Shown here piece after piece: positions 39,101 through 54,100 of a stretch of DNA of 64,000 bases; within the stretch, counting starts at the first letter, position 1, and every line of letters starts with the position of its first letter. The position numbers and the translations under genes were made by a program. Source of the stretch: Formicarius rufipectus (lineage: Eukaryota > Chordata > Aves > Passeriformes > Formicariidae); assembly GCA_013399695.1 (NCBI GenBank), contig VXAU01001873.1, forward strand, positions 247,357-311,356, given 5' to 3'. The notes under the pieces were generated by a model. It did not search any database and was not told where the DNA came from. It saw only the letters and a list, made by a program, of their open reading frames with translations.

Positions 39101-42100
39101 TAGTGCATGTACCTGCTGCTCCAAGCAGCTTTGCCAATTTTCCAGCAGGAAGGTTGCACCAGGAAAGCCACAACAGGTGCAGGAATCAGCAGTCCTAAGA
39201 TGCCAGATAAAGCAGTGGCCCAAGGGTACAACACAAAGCAATGGGCTTTGCACAACTCACTTGGCTCCAAGTAGCTCCTCTACGCTCATGTCAGGCTTAT
39301 GGAGGCAAAAAGACAGGGTAAGAAGACATAAAGGGATGAGAGTCTGGAAGATTCAGAAAAGAGAAAACAAGAATGGCAGGAAGAAGAGCCTAAACATACC
39401 AAGAATTCAGTCCATTCAGAAGGATCTTAAAACTTCTGAGCGTCTGCTACTGTTCATTTGTCATACACAGTTAAGAGTCATGATGTCACTAGCACAGACT
39501 GATCTTGATTTGAGAAGATTCTCCAGCTGGGAAACTATTGCAAAAATAGCACACTGATAAAAACACCGCAAGATGGGCCTGTGGAAGTTATTTTGTCCTT
39601 GTTGATTCTCTAAAGCATTTGATTAGATCCACTTCAGCTTGTGGGTACCCTGAGGTCAGGGACATATTTTGAGCTTCACTTACCATTTTTTCTACTCTGG
39701 ATGTGAATTGCCATGTTAAGGGGTGAAATGTGTACATGCAGATACACACATGCATCTCCAGAGCCATTTAGCCTACCACTGGCAGCATGATGCTTTCCTT
39801 TCAGGCTGAGTGAAATCTGTGCCACTGCAGAACAGTTATTCTGGGAAAAAAACCCAGAGCTCTAATTAGGTAAATTTATGACTGATGAACTGTAATTATC
39901 TTTGCAGTCTCCTTTCAGCATAACAATGGCATCTCTCAGTGAAGCATCTGTTGTACAACTCATGAACAAGAGGTCAGTTTTGCTGAATTTGGGACTCCAG
40001 TCATCTCCACTAGAGGGTTTTTTTTCCTTCCTCATCAGTTTTTTGTTTATAAAAAATTAAGTTTTCCTAAGTGAAAATGCCTAATTTTCCAACATAAATA
40101 CCAAACAGAACACCTACACAGTTCATGATAATTTCCATTACAGGCCAGAAATGTTCATTTGGTATCACAGTAAGGCAATAGCATCTGAAAATCACCTCCT
40201 GGGACTTGGGAAGAGAGTCACCTAACACTGGCAGACTATCGCAATTCTTCAGCAGTTATTTATACAGAGCCAAGTTCTGAAGATTCCAACCAAAAATTTC
40301 AGTGTTTCTTGAAAATACAGCTTCAGGTTCTCTACCACTTCAGATCAGGTTTTGTTTAGGGTGCTCTGAGTGACAGAATCCTTGCACCACACTGGAACTT
40401 GTTTACATCCCTTCAGCATCTGTTGGCATTTTCTGTAACCCAAATAATACAGCAGCTCCAATCACACCACACTATCTGCCCTGAATCACAGTCATTTATT
40501 AGTCACACCCACTACAGTCATAGAAAATGCCCAAGGACACAACCCAAGGTGTGTCCTGCTCAGAGCCCTCCTGCACAGCAGAGAGACTGTCTCAGGAGCA
40601 CCACAGGCACACCCAGAACCCCCCAGTTCCAACATCCTCCAGCAGCAGCACAACTACCCAGCTAAGCTGTGGAGATGGAAGGGCAGGAAACAAGCCAAGA
40701 AAATGCAGAAAATTACTGTTTATAATGATAAACGAGAAAGACTTCAATAATAACAGGTAATACTTTTCAAGTCAGGTAATAAACACAAGGGGAGCATGAA
40801 GGGAAACTTACTTCACCACTGGTGTGTAGAGGCAGTGCAGGCGGCAGTAGAGCCTCACCCCCTGAAGGAGGGAAGATGTGGGGTGTTAGCAGCTTTTTCC
40901 TTTTCAAATAAATACTAACTAAAGCTAGCAAAACCTGGACACTGATGTCTCTACTCAGCTGGAATTATCTAGTCATTAAATGATATTCAAAACAGTTCCC
41001 TTATCTTCTCTGTCGAACATTCATTCTTCTTTCCCTGCCTTCAACAGCTAAAAATCTGTTCTTTAATCTCTAGTCACCCCTGTTCCAATATTTTCCCCAT
41101 TAATCCTTCCTCACAATGAACCCATTAACTAATGTCCATAAGAAAAAATCAAATTTATTAATAGGTATGTGGGCAAATATGGGCTATACAGAACTCAACC
41201 GACAGATAATTAGTAGGAATAGCAGTTAAATATTGATCTATCTCCCTGAGCCATAACGCCCAGATTTGCAGCAGAAATGCTGTATTATTGCCTACTGGTT
41301 TAAAACCTTTTGTTACTCTATTAGGATTGCAATCAGTAGTCTTGGGTGCAGTCACAACTGCACTGTCATTCATTGCTAAGCTCCCTAAAGTGAATGTCTC
41401 CCATGGCATCAGGTTGGACAGCCTAACACAGCACCAATCAGCAGCACTGGGGACCTCCTGCACCACAGGGCAAGGACATCCAGAGGCACAGCAAACTTCT
41501 TGGTGCAAATCCTGAGGTTCCAGCTAAGAATGGTAATACAAACCTTGGACATGATGTCTTCCAATTCACTTCTTGGCTTGTACGTTCCATCGTCATAGCG
41601 AAATCTATACATCACCTGCTCATTCTTAAACTGGTGCTTATCTGAAACTAGAACATCAGCATGGTAGTTAAAATCAGTCTTTCCCCCCTCACCATGCTCT
41701 TTATTGGCCAGTTGGCACTCAGAGATACCACCTAAGCACTCACTGGTATCTCTCATTTCCTGAAGAGTATGTGTTATATATGACTATGTAGTGGAGAAAT
41801 GCCATTGTTCCCAGCTTAATGGAGACCAGGTCCAAAAATACAGAGGAGGAGGAAGAAATCTGGAGAAGAGTAGGTAAGGTGGGATAGCTTAATCAAAACT
41901 TAGGCAAGATCACGGCCAAATCTGTGTGCTGAAGCACTCTTGAATATTTTGGATGCAGCATTTGAAGAACTGAGAGAAAATAATGGATTTACACTATTTA
42001 AGATACATCTTTGCCTAAGTCAAATTAACCTGAGAAAACTGGCCCCCCACTGGGCGCCTGAGGACAGCTCCCCTGGATTAGGCAGACTCCGAAGTACCAG

Positions 42101-45100
42101 GACACAGTCTGAGATTTAGTTTGCCCCTCACAAAGTGAGCAGGATGGTTGTTCAGTGCCAAGAAATTCTTAAGACCTTCCCTCATTATATAGGACACCCT
42201 GCTCTACAATTAGATTGCTGCTTTTGATGCTTTTTTCCCTTAATTTCACAGGATTAAACAAAAATTTGCAGGATCCAATGTATCCCCCTTCGTATAAAAT
42301 TGACTCTCTAAGCTGTGCAAGTTACTGACTCCTTTGAGTGTCTGCAAGCTTTGGATTTTCTATTTCTAAATCCAGCTGAGAATCCAATCAGCAGAAAATG
42401 TCTTTTGTGTCTGGCCCACGGAAGATCATGTTCTGATCCCTCCTGTGCCTGTGACAGGTACCAGAACTGCCCCATCAGCAGTTCCAGATAAATAGCTAGA
42501 ATGAACAGAGATACAGAGGAAACTGAGGGATAAAACAAGCAGAGTTCAGCATTTAGCAATCTTATATGGCCCTGTTTTGCAGGCAGGCTGAGGGGTTTTC
42601 ACCTGACAGCTATGTTCTGCCAAGTTAAAAAAAAAAAAGATATTGCATAGTGCAGAATGAGGGCACAGGCTTCATTATTGTGTTTGTATTTTCAGTTCTT
42701 GCTACTTTAGGATACACATAACAGGATAGTTTCGTGTTAATAATTTATCAAAATCTCAAAGAATATTTCCTTAAGTAAATGCAGCATTACAAACACATTT
42801 CAATGTCTAACAGTAAGTGTCATTGAAAACACTCACATCAGGAACTTAGCACAACTTTGAACTGTAAATTTGTGTTTAGAGAAAAAGAACACTGATCAAA
42901 GTGTCCAAGTATGAATTTATGGCAAGGTAAACAGTCATCATGAAATAACAAGTCTCAGGAAAGCTTTTTGCACCAGCAGTGCAAGTGCATACATTCAGAA
43001 CGTTGGCAGGTTGGGGTGTGAGTGCCAAAGAGCATTCCTGCTCCAAAGAGGGAGCCCCGCTCTGGAGCCAGTGTTCCAGTTCTCCAAAGCCACAGGCAGA
43101 GCCAAGCACTCCAAAGTGTTCAGTGCTTTGGAGCTCCTGGAACCTGTGGGTGGAGGTGTATGTGCATGAAGGACCATGGGACTTCTTACAACAGATTTCT
43201 CTATGTGTTAATTAAAAGAAGATAACAGACATCATTTCTTAACAGTGTTATTGTCACCTGAAAGTCAAGTTTGTGGTGCTGAATAAACAAGAGATTAAAG
43301 CAAGACTGGCCTAATTAAATGCCTTCCCTATTTAAATTGGTTTCCAAGAAACTATGAAAATGTAGAGCAGTGGTGGCTTAAGACCCATCTACACTATTCC
43401 TTTGATAGGCTTTTTGCAGCTAAACTCACCTGAATGCTGAAATTGGGGTATTTGCTGTTTGACTAGAATAGGACTATGTAGCTCTGTCTGCATTAAGTGA
43501 GACAAATCTGAATTTAAACAATGCAGTCTGGAGGAAGGCCTTATAGTAGAAATGCAGACAACACAGACAATTTCCAAGCAGGTAGACTTTAGTCAAGCAG
43601 CACTTTTGAGTGCTCTATCCTACTCTTCTAAAACGCTCCTCACCACAACACTTCAAGGTCATCAGTTGGGTGGGATGAACAAATATGGCCCCTCAGTATT
43701 TTAAAGAGACACATGAACCCTCTGTCATCTCTTTCCTTTGTGAGAAGCAGCCTCATTATAATGACCCATCACCTGGAGCCCCGTTCCACACTCTAGTCTC
43801 CTCTGGATTGCTGATATCTCATGTGCAAACCTGTATTTATGGATTGCTACAGTTTTTCAAACACACGTACAAAGGACAGTACCCAACTGAGATGTTGCAG
43901 AGAAATCAAACAACTGCAGACATACTTTCAGGATACCAAATAAGACCTGTTTTCATGGCATAAATTTTCTCACTCGTTAATCCCCAAAATCATTAAACAT
44001 TTATAGGGTATTGTCAGGGCTAATTTTAGTTTGGCTATTAAAGGGTTACACAGAGATGCTGCAGGTGGCTGTGAGGGAGTCTAGCCTGAGTCGCTGCAGC
44101 TGAACATGATAACAGAATGTTGTGATTAGAAAGGCATGAGAGAAGGTGTGGTTTTCCCTTAAAGAAAGCATCCAATAAATGCTTAGGCTGCAGAATAGGT
44201 ATTAGCTCATTATATGCCATATAAGAATGTAATGTGTCAATCAATAAACCGATACTTTATTACCACTCATATTGAGAGAACAAGTCTCCCTCACTGCGAC
44301 AGGGTATGGCACAGGAATGTATCTGAACATCATGTGAAGAGCTGACATCGTCTCATGGCATGGCACACTCACCATGATGAATGATTCCATTTTCCAGCAG
44401 TGCCTGTCCCAAGTTGACGCCTTCCTCTGGTTTGCTTATCTCTCCAATCTCTGTGAGCCAGGACACAAACTCACTGCAAAGGGGAGCAGAACAAACACTG
44501 AGCTCGGGGTGTGAGCAGGGCCCTGCAATCATCAGTCAGCCAGGGAGACACTTCCCTTGGAGCAAGTGTGAGAACTGTTGTAAGCGATGGTACCTCTACA
44601 TGGTCTGGTGTTCTGCACATCTGGGGGAAATGCTCTGCAGAAGATCCAGACTTTTACCACCATTCCCCTTAGCTCACAGTTAGTGTGCAAACAAAAGGAA
44701 AGAAGACTTGGTAGGAGCTATAAAGATGCTGCAAATCCCTATTTTATAGAGCAATCCGGACACCCACGGGGAAAAGGGAAGCAAGATTAACTGACGACCT
44801 TAAAAACAAGTTCAACAGTAGGGTATGCTCAACTTTCCAGCTACTTCTTTCCAAGCTATCCCTCCAAGTAGTGCTTGTGGTTTGACTTAGTTGCACATGC
44901 TCATCTTTCTTCACTGGGTCTGATTTCTGCTCCCAGCCCTGTGGTGTAACTGCATTGGCTTCAATGGAATCACAGTAGGACTTAGGACAGAAGATCCAAC
45001 CTAATGAATTCAAGCGCAGAGCAGTAACAGAGAGCACGAGTCCCACTGACAGGTTAATTTAAGGTCAAATTCTTGAGGTGGTGCCTGGCAGATACATACA

Positions 45101-48100
45101 TCATGCTCCTAATTTATAGACCAAAGATGCTAAGTCTGTCTGCTCCTGCAGCATCGAACTGTGTCTCCCCGTGTGCCAAGCAGAACATTTCCCCACTGCT
45201 GCCATTTCCAGTCACTGATCAGTCACCCACAGGGTCTCTCCTCTGTCTCATATACATCATCCTTCAGTTTGGCACTATTTTGTAATATCTAGGCTGAATC
45301 AAAGATGCTTCTGCCACCCAAAAAAGCCCTATATTTCTAACAAACATATCAGGTCATCTGATGCACAAAATGTCAATGTGTGTCTGTTACACTGATAAAC
45401 AGGAAACTTCTAAATTCAATCCTGAGACTTGGACAGCTCTACTGGATTTAAACATCACCTGGAAAGCATTGGTTGCGTACACAAGAGAATACAGGTTAGG
45501 CCACCAACAGCCTCAAGTTTGTGAGAGCTGACAGGTTTTTCTTACTCCTTTTGCTGCCCTGCAGTTCTGAGTTACTATACAAGAGTGAGCTGTCACATGG
45601 TGTAATGTGCATGGTGTAAAGCAGAAACCAATGATTAAATTTAATAAATCCCAAGTGTAAGTGGCCTTACAGCTTTTTTTAACAAGGCTGCACCAAAGCA
45701 CATCTGATCTGACGTCACAATGCCATCCCCAGAATATCCAGAGTCCAGTTTTTTTAATTGGCACGAAAAGACCTTTTCAGTCAAAGTGCCACTTACTTGC
45801 CAAGAAAGCACTTGGGAACAGTACTTAATTTTCTCCTCCTGTCTTTGATAAGGTTCACTTTCTTGCTCATCATCATTTGGTACAGCTTCTCTCCTTTCTC
45901 TGCAATCATGACATATGCATCTCTCTCCATGCCCAGTTTCAAACCTGCAATACAAAGCAGAAACTCCTTTAGCTCTTTAACATCAGATAAAGCCTTTGCT
46001 AGAAGTCAAAAGCTGAGGCCAAACAGTAAAAAATGGTGGAAACAAAAATTAACTGACTTACTTTCCGTTTAAGGGGGAAATTAGGGCATTTTCTTTTACC
46101 TCAGTACAACCTTGTTATTGGTGAGTTTAACACCACTGAGATGCAGCTTTTCTTCTCCATTTTAAAAACCAGCCTTAAACTTGTGGGCCAGGACAAGCCT
46201 AAGCACCAATACAGGCCGGGAAGAGGACAGATTGAGAGCAGCCCTGGGGAGAAGGGTGTGGGAGTGCTGGTGGGTGAGAGGCTGGACCTGTCCTATGCAC
46301 GTGTGCTGGCACCCAGGAACTCCCCGTGTCCTGGGCTCGTTCCATGGCATGGGCAGCATGGCAGGGGGGGATTCTGTCCCTCTGCCCCCTCAGGTGAGAC
46401 CCCACCTGCAGAGCTGCCTCCAGCCCTGGGGTCCCCAACAGCAGAAGAACATGGAGCTGCTGGAGCCAGTCCAGAGGAGACCACAGAAATGCTCTAGAGC
46501 CAGGCTGGGAGAGCTAGGGGTGTTCACCTGGAGAAGAGAAAACTTCAGGGAGACCTGAAAGCCCTGAAGCAGCTCTAGGAGAGTTGGAGCAGGACTTTGG
46601 ACAAGTATGTGCATTGGCAGGAGAAGGAGGAATGGCTTTAGGTTGAAGAGGGGAGGTTTGTTTTGGGAGGAAATGCAGCCCTGTGAGGTTGGGCAGGCTC
46701 TGGCACAGGCTGACCAGAGAAGCTGTGGCTGCCCCATCCCTGGAAGTGTCCAAGGCCAGGTTGGATGGAGCTTGGAGCAACCTGGGCTGGTGGAAGGTGT
46801 CCCTGCCCATGAGGCACACTAACTAAATGGCCTTTAAGGTCACTTCTAATCCAAACCATTCTATGATTCTGTGATTCTCAACCTTCTGAAACTGATTTCC
46901 TATTGCAATTTCAGCTGTGAACCTGAAATAACTTCAAGCTTAAGACTTGCTAAAGGCATCTAAATGCTTGAAAGAGCTGAAGACTTTTTGAGTGGTCTAT
47001 TACTTGAAGCCAAAAACACAAAACTGCTGAAATGAAATTCACATCTGTGAATAAATCAAACCTAAACAGGAACATTATTTTCTCATCCTTTCTTAATTAG
47101 CCTTTTTACTAATACCTGTATGCTAAAAATAGACTTTGACAATTGTATTACTCAGTCATTGAAAGAAATACTGCATGATTTAAAGAGCAAGAGATAATTG
47201 GATAAAAAAAATATTTCACATTCACTTTGCATGAGTTCCCACATAGCTCATGCTAACTTGAAAATTGCTACAGGCAGGAGGATGATCACTGAAAATAGCA
47301 GGTGTCTATGTTATAACTATCCTCATAACTGGCATTTTTTGGCCCTCTTCCCTTTAGATTTGCAAACTGCTTTAGGAACATGACAAAAACTGTTTTGCTG
47401 TTGTGGATGTTTTGTCTTTTCTAGTCCAAACACATTGCTTGGTTTTCTGGCTAAATTACTCTAGAATTTAATAAATCTTTAAGTGAATTTTAATAATCTT
47501 GTAAATCTGGGCAACTCTGGAGTCCAGAACAGAGGCATAGACTGTAGACATCTCCAAGATTAGCTTGAAGTGGTCCAGTACTTATGTGCCTAATTTTTAC
47601 AGAGATTGAAATTAGGCAGAATTTAAGTGATCACTGGAAGGCTAGAAAACTTTTTCTACATTTTTTAGGAAGAGGAGTTCATCCTAACTGGACATAAATA
47701 CTGTTGCTTTATGGTAAGATACTGAAATGAATCAATAATCTTCTGAGCCCTCAGAGCTGCTTTCTAGCTTTTTGGAAACACTTAATGCATTTGTTTTAGA
47801 AGCTTGAGATGCCAGCACTTAGACTTGCACAACATTTTGTCTTTCAAATACAGTCTTTCCTTCATGCATCCATTATCTGGCTAAAGGTTATTGCCATTTT
47901 TCTTCCATCCTCTTCTTCCTTAGCACTGGTCCAACTCACTGTGAATGCTGCATGAGGAGCTGAGGCTGATTCACAACATGAACTCCTGACAGAAAGCAGT
48001 CCATGTAACAGGACACGTTCCCTGCTGCTCTCACATCCCTGAATTCCCCAGGGTCCCTTGAAAACGGCAGCCTGGAATGCACATTCTACCCAGGTCATCC

Positions 48101-51100
48101 TACAGAACTGGGAATCTCACCAAGCTTTCTAATCCAAACACTGATAACACTTTGCAAATTTTGTGATCCAAAGGATATTTTCCAGTAAAGCCTGGAATCT
48201 GTGCCAGATTATCTATGCTTATCCTGAATGCCTATCGTCAGCTGAATCATAAAACTACATGACAAGGAGCATCAGAAAAAACACTCTTCCTAGTCAATGC
48301 TCCATGGAAAACTATTAATGAACTGTTCTTTTTCACTTCCTGGTATTTATTTCAGTCATCTCCACATATTCTCCAGCAAGATCCATGTTTATAGATGGTC
48401 TGTTTTTCAAGTCTTGTCTTTTTACTTCTTATTGAACCCTCTCCTCTCACACACTTTACTTGATGCACAGAAAATCCCAGAGGACACTGTGGGAAATGGA
48501 AACTCTCACTGCATCTTTTAGAGAGATGTTTTAGCACTTTGGGGATAAGAGCCAAGCAATGTATTTTATTAAAAAATGTATAACTGGGAAGATCAGGATC
48601 CTTTCAGTAGAGCAATGAGGATAAAACAAAATTGATTCTCCCTGTTGCCTTCAGGTAGTCCCTTCCAATTTACACTATGCTCAGTGTACATTTTGAAGGA
48701 AGTACCCTTGCTATTATCAAAAAGTGTATTGGGGTTTATATTTCACAAAGGATGTTATAAATGTTTTATATTCTATGGTGACAACACTGAAATGTGCATT
48801 GAGTTTAGCAAAGCAGATGAAAAATACTGTAGCATAAAATGAGCAATTACACCTTAATGGAGTTGTGTAGGCAGAGAGGGGAATCACTTCTAAAGGTCAG
48901 GCACAGAATGCCTTAAAGTAAAGCAGAATTGTCCCTGGTGATGAGCTATTATTGTTCCCACTGGGAACAGGGAGACAGCTTCACTTGAGAAGTATAGTTC
49001 TGACTTTTAATGGAATCCAGAACGTTTATCACACCCCTGATTCATGGTTTTGTGAGCTTGTTTCTACTGTATGACACTGTTTCAAAATACTCCTGGTTTG
49101 TGTTTCATTCCACAACAACCAATAAAAGTAACAAGCTCCTGCATCCATTTGCCATTGTTCCCAGTCTAAGGGTAGTATTTCATAGAGTATCACACTGCTT
49201 TGGGCTGGAAGGGACCTCAAAGCCCATCCAGTGCCACCCCCCGCCATGGGTGGACACCTCCTGCTATCTCAGGTTGCTCCAAGCCCTGTCCAACCTGGCC
49301 TTGGACACTTCCAGGGATGGGATTTCTAGAGTTCTTCTCCAGGAACTGTCCTGGTGAAAGATCACAAAGGTCAAGTTTGTGAGAATGAGTCTGTCTCACT
49401 GCACTGGGAGAAAGGCTGCAAGCTGGAGTTTCTTCTTTTACTGAGAAATGCAATACAATTTTATCTTCTTTACAAATAAAAGACAAAAAATTATATTTAT
49501 TAAATGCAGTATTTTCACAGTAATTCAATGCAAAGAAATTGGCTCTGGTAAATAAAAACATTGGATAAATCTACTGACATGGGTCCATAAAACCCCACAG
49601 CACACATTAAGAAATACTTGCTCTCGATTCCTGTTCTTTGTCATGAAGGACAGATTTTAATTCTGCTCATGGAGAACAAGTGCAAGCTTTTCCCTTTCTC
49701 TCAGATACACATACATGCACATACGGTTCTCCTTTGTACACGGGTTCATTCAGTGCAGTACAAAATACACCATCCACTTACTCTCTCTCTGCTCCCTTTC
49801 CTTGATTATGGCATCCAGCCATTTCTGTTTGTCTTCTGCAGTCTTGGCCATGCAGACAAACCACTTGTTTTTGGCTGTGTTGTGTATCTTCCAGCCGTTT
49901 GTCACCGTGTAGCCGTTGCTGTGATAATCTGCTGCAAAAGGCCAAAACACAAAGCCCAGGGTGAGCAGAAGGTCTGCTCCTTCCACCAGCCTCGGGGCCA
50001 CTCACTCACTGAAACTTGATTTCTGAGGTCTTCCCTGGTTACCTGTGGGACCAGCTGTACTTGCTCTTCTGGAAGTACAAGTGTCAATAGGCTGCTCAGA
50101 CTGACTGAATGCTTCAGTCCTAAGGGTGACACACGATGATTTCACCTCAGAAGAACTAAAGTCTTTTAAATACAATGCGACATTGGTGAAAAAGTTTATG
50201 ATGTTTGTTCAGGTTATTTTTCTGAATCTTCTGGGGACACACTAATTTCTGGCACTGTAAGGATTTTTGTCCACAGGGCATGGGAACTCTTAAGTGTCAA
50301 TTCTTTAAAGGACATAATATTAATTCCTGACTTTTTACAATAGGAGCAGGGGCTGGTGTGGCCTTTGTGGATGAAATCAGAAACCCACTCAGTCTTCCTG
50401 CCCGTGTCAGGACATAAGAATCATAATACAACTGCCATTCCCATATTTTGTTCATGGCCACATTCCACGCTATTAATTTGATACTAATACTTAGTAGCAT
50501 TCTAAATGAAAAGATCCAGAGGTTCTATTATTTTAGCTGTAGTGGCTTAAGATGTAAGAAAATAAAGGATGGAAAGAAGATAAAAGTATCTTTTATTATT
50601 TATTATTAAATTAACTTGGATTAGGAGAAAAAATAGACAAGCTTCTGGGTATGCAAACTCTTCATAAGGTCATTTCAGAATGAAGGACTAGTGCATAAAA
50701 GCATGTTCAGTCTTTCAACCATGTAAACTGGTCCAAGAATGAAGGCACGAGTTCCACAGAGTACTCCAGATTTCATTAAAGGAGATGGACAAGGACTTCT
50801 GCACCAACTTCCAACACAAGATCTGAACTTAGTGTATTTTTAAAAGACAATCCTTGGTCTCTTACCTGTTCCATCTTCCACATTCTCTACTTCCATGACT
50901 TCTGTATTTATTCGGCCCCTGAAGATATAAAGGGACCCGTTGATTGACTTTGTCCTTTTAGATGCTTTTTTCCCAGTAACTCTGCAATTAGGATTCAGAC
51001 AGTTAGCAACATGCAAGCAAACAGTGTAACATGTATATTGACATAGCAATCTGAGATAGGACTGTTAAAAGATAATTCCAATCTAGTGGTTGGTGGTACT

Positions 51101-54100
51101 TGACCCCATCTCCGATCTTAAATAACTGGAATACTCAGTCAGATCCCAAAGATAAGGGTGCACCAGTGTCAGTACAGCGATAATGAGCTTATTGTGCCAG
51201 ATTATATGAAGATAGGAGTGGTGCCTTCAAGATTTACATTCCTGATGACTGATGAAAATGTCATAACTGAAAAGCACATGGTCTTGGGATGACAACTGCA
51301 GCGTCACCTGACACAACCTTATATTTGCCTCCTTTGTTTGCTGAAAGCTTTGATCAATTTGTGGTAGGTACTAAGTTTTAAACATGAAATGAACCACCTA
51401 AGGAGGCCAGTGTCACATGGCCTGGCATGTGGATTACCTGTCACTGTATGGGAAAGTCCTGCTATGGCAATTCTGTATCCAAGTTTACATCCTTATCCAT
51501 AAGCTTTATAGTGTCTCTGTTGAAGTTTCTTGTAAAGATTTCAGGAAAGCACTTTTCATTGCTGGTTATGTTCTGATTTTTATGTCTAGAACAGGTTTAA
51601 AACTATCCAAGTGGCATCTGCTGAGCTTTAATACCCTAGAACAACCCTGCTATGTGAACCAAACAGAACTGGTCAAACGATCATTAGGAAGTGGCAGGTG
51701 TTCAAACTCTGGTCAGTGAAGAGACTGCTGGGGCAACTTTCCAGGAGTTCACAAGATTCACAGAACATTGCAATTAAAAACAGGAGGGGAAAAAAATTTC
51801 TTGTCAGAGTTAAATACTTCAGATAACTGAGGCAAGAGAAGAATCACTGAGTTTTCCTGAACACCTTTTTCTTTTACAGCTACCTTGACTGACAAATACA
51901 CATTTTGTGATTACCACATATTTACTGACTGACGGGGACTGAGATCTTGGAGCTATCGGATCATTTCCTACAGATGCCTGTGGAAGTCACAAGAAAAGTT
52001 GTCCTGGCAGCCCTAGGGAAACACTAAACACTCAGTTTATTTCTCCACATGAAACACATTGTTCCTGACATCAGGATTCAATCTAAGCAGCAGTTTATGA
52101 TCCTGCTAAAGACAAAAAATAACACTCATCCGTGAAAATCTATGTCATCAGTTTGCCAGACTTCCCTAAGCTTCTGCAAAAGGAGTGTTTGAAGTCTTGG
52201 TGCTAAAATCACAGATCTAATTCCAATTCTAAACACAGCTTACATTGGCCTCAACAACACTACTCCTAAATTACAATATTTGAAAAAGCATGATGCCCAG
52301 ATTTGAATGCTGCATTGACTACGTGTCAGAAGTTGAGGCCTGAATTCTACTTGCACTTTTGAATCAAGTAAAACTACAGGGATGTCTACAAGTTAGCATA
52401 GTACAGATGAGAACAAAGTCATACAATCTAAAATTAGGAACAGAGTTTTTTTGGGGGTTTGGGAGTTTTTTAAGGTGCATCCCACTAATGGGTCACTGTC
52501 AAGCAGCCAATGGGCACAACAAAACATAGGAAAAGACATTGATTTCCATCCTGAACTAATCATAAATAGCAGTTAGACAGCAGAGATATCCAAAATTAAA
52601 GTTGCTCAATGATCTAAATATATCTTTTACATTAGGCAATTCCCAGCAGACTTAATGAATAGTTATGCTTTTTAATGGAAATCAGACACTGGATATCCAT
52701 CAGTTCAAACTGCATTGTCAGACAAAGATAAACAATATTGAACCCTTGGGAAAATCCAAGTGTTACAACAGTCTCCTCCAAAATTAAGACAAATGACAGA
52801 GGAGCTTGGTAATGTCTCCTGTATAAAGAAGTTCTGCCTAAAAGGCAGCAGAACACTTTGTTTTCTAAATCCTAGTATTCTGGGAAAACTGCCTGGCCAG
52901 TGCTTGAGCCAAGCTGACCTGAACTGCACACAGGGCTAGAAAAACAGCTTTGAAGACCTCTGAAGAAATAAAAGATTGGTGTCAAATTAACTGTTTGTTT
53001 AGGGGTTTTTTTTAAGGAATAGTTTTCTGTTATAAAATACACATTTCCAAACTCTGTTTCATATGGAGGTTTGGATTTTGACAAATCTGGTGAAGTGTCC
53101 AAATGAAATGTGTCTTCTCCCTTGCTTCATTTCAGAGTCAGAGTGCTTCAGGTAGATAACATTAAAAGCCATATAAGATTGAATGGTATATATGTTTTTA
53201 AATTTAATTTAAAAAATATTTCATTCTAATAATTTCTAATGTAGATGTCCCCTAATAGTTTGTATTTCTGTTGTATAGATTCAGCATTATATGCACAAAA
53301 AAAGTCTGAACATTACTGAACCTAATTTTCCCCATTGAATGGTTCCAAAATTTCCATCAAACAAAACATAGCTGGGGGGGGGGGGGNTTATAGACAACAC
53401 TCTGGTTTTACAGAATTTCTAGCTGGGTTAGCCATTCCACTTGGCCATCACCAGTAAGGAAGCATAACTTGAAGCAGGAGGAAGATATTACACAAAAGAA
53501 AGAAAGAGAGTGTAGAGAATGCATTGTAAACTGAGAATAGACCAAGATATGAGACTGAAGCTGTGGAGTTGAAAAGCTTAAGAACTGAAATACAGTACAA
53601 TTGCTGCAGAAGCAAGTTGCCCTCCACTCTGCCAATTAACAAGCAGTAGGTGCTAATAATAATTAAGGTTTCTTAGGTGGCACGATACAAAAATTATTAC
53701 TAGGATAGGAAAGGAAGACAATGCACAGAGCACATGGGCTGCAAATGCTGACACCAACTCACAAATCTTCATCTTGTCCTCACTCCCCTGGGTCCTGCAT
53801 CTACTTAATGTTTTCTTTGTCTTTCCCTCTCCCCTTGCTTGACTTGTATATCATTTTTCAGATCACCCTCTTCTGCCTGGAATAATCTAACAAGGAAAGT
53901 TGGCACTTTGACATCACTCCTGAAGAGCCATCTACCCTGGGAAGCTTTTCAGCTGTAAGAACTCACTCTGTGCCTTCGCTGCACTGTTTTAACTCCTTTC
54001 TTTGGACTTCTCGGGGGTTAAAGAGAGCCTGTCACTGCCTGGAATATTTACCTACCACATAGTGACTTCTCTTCCCTATTGCCTAAATAACAGCAATAGT

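Larger units (their letters stand above)
34385..40811 (-). other. PREX1: Introns between w8 and w10
   Basis: Intervals 34385-36553 and 36630-40811. They contain the (AAAAG)n tract at 34507-34530. A chance plus-strand open frame of about 200 codons lies at 38946-39557 with no family resemblance. Nothing else recognised. Confidence 0.6.
40862..45796 (-). other. PREX1: Introns between w5 and w8
   Basis: Intervals 40862-41543, 41648-44372 and 44474-45796. One A-run lies at about 42627-42638. I see no transposon or second gene. Confidence 0.6.
45945..49781 (-). other. PREX1: Intron between w4 and w5, with two CR1 fragments
   Basis: 3,837 bp. It holds a good CR1 3' end in plus orientation (46199-46878), a smaller one in minus orientation (49181-49330) and otherwise AT-rich sequence. 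Confidence 0.75.

Noticed and set aside
38946..39557. Plus-strand open frame of about 200 codons inside a PREX1 intron
   Set aside because: It opens with GTG, not ATG. Its composition is random-looking, with no domain or family resemblance and no splice or promoter context. Frames of this size are expected by chance in 64 kb.
46141..46859. Several open frames of 60-125 codons on both strands
   Set aside because: All lie in a CR1 3' region, which is not protein-coding in these frames.
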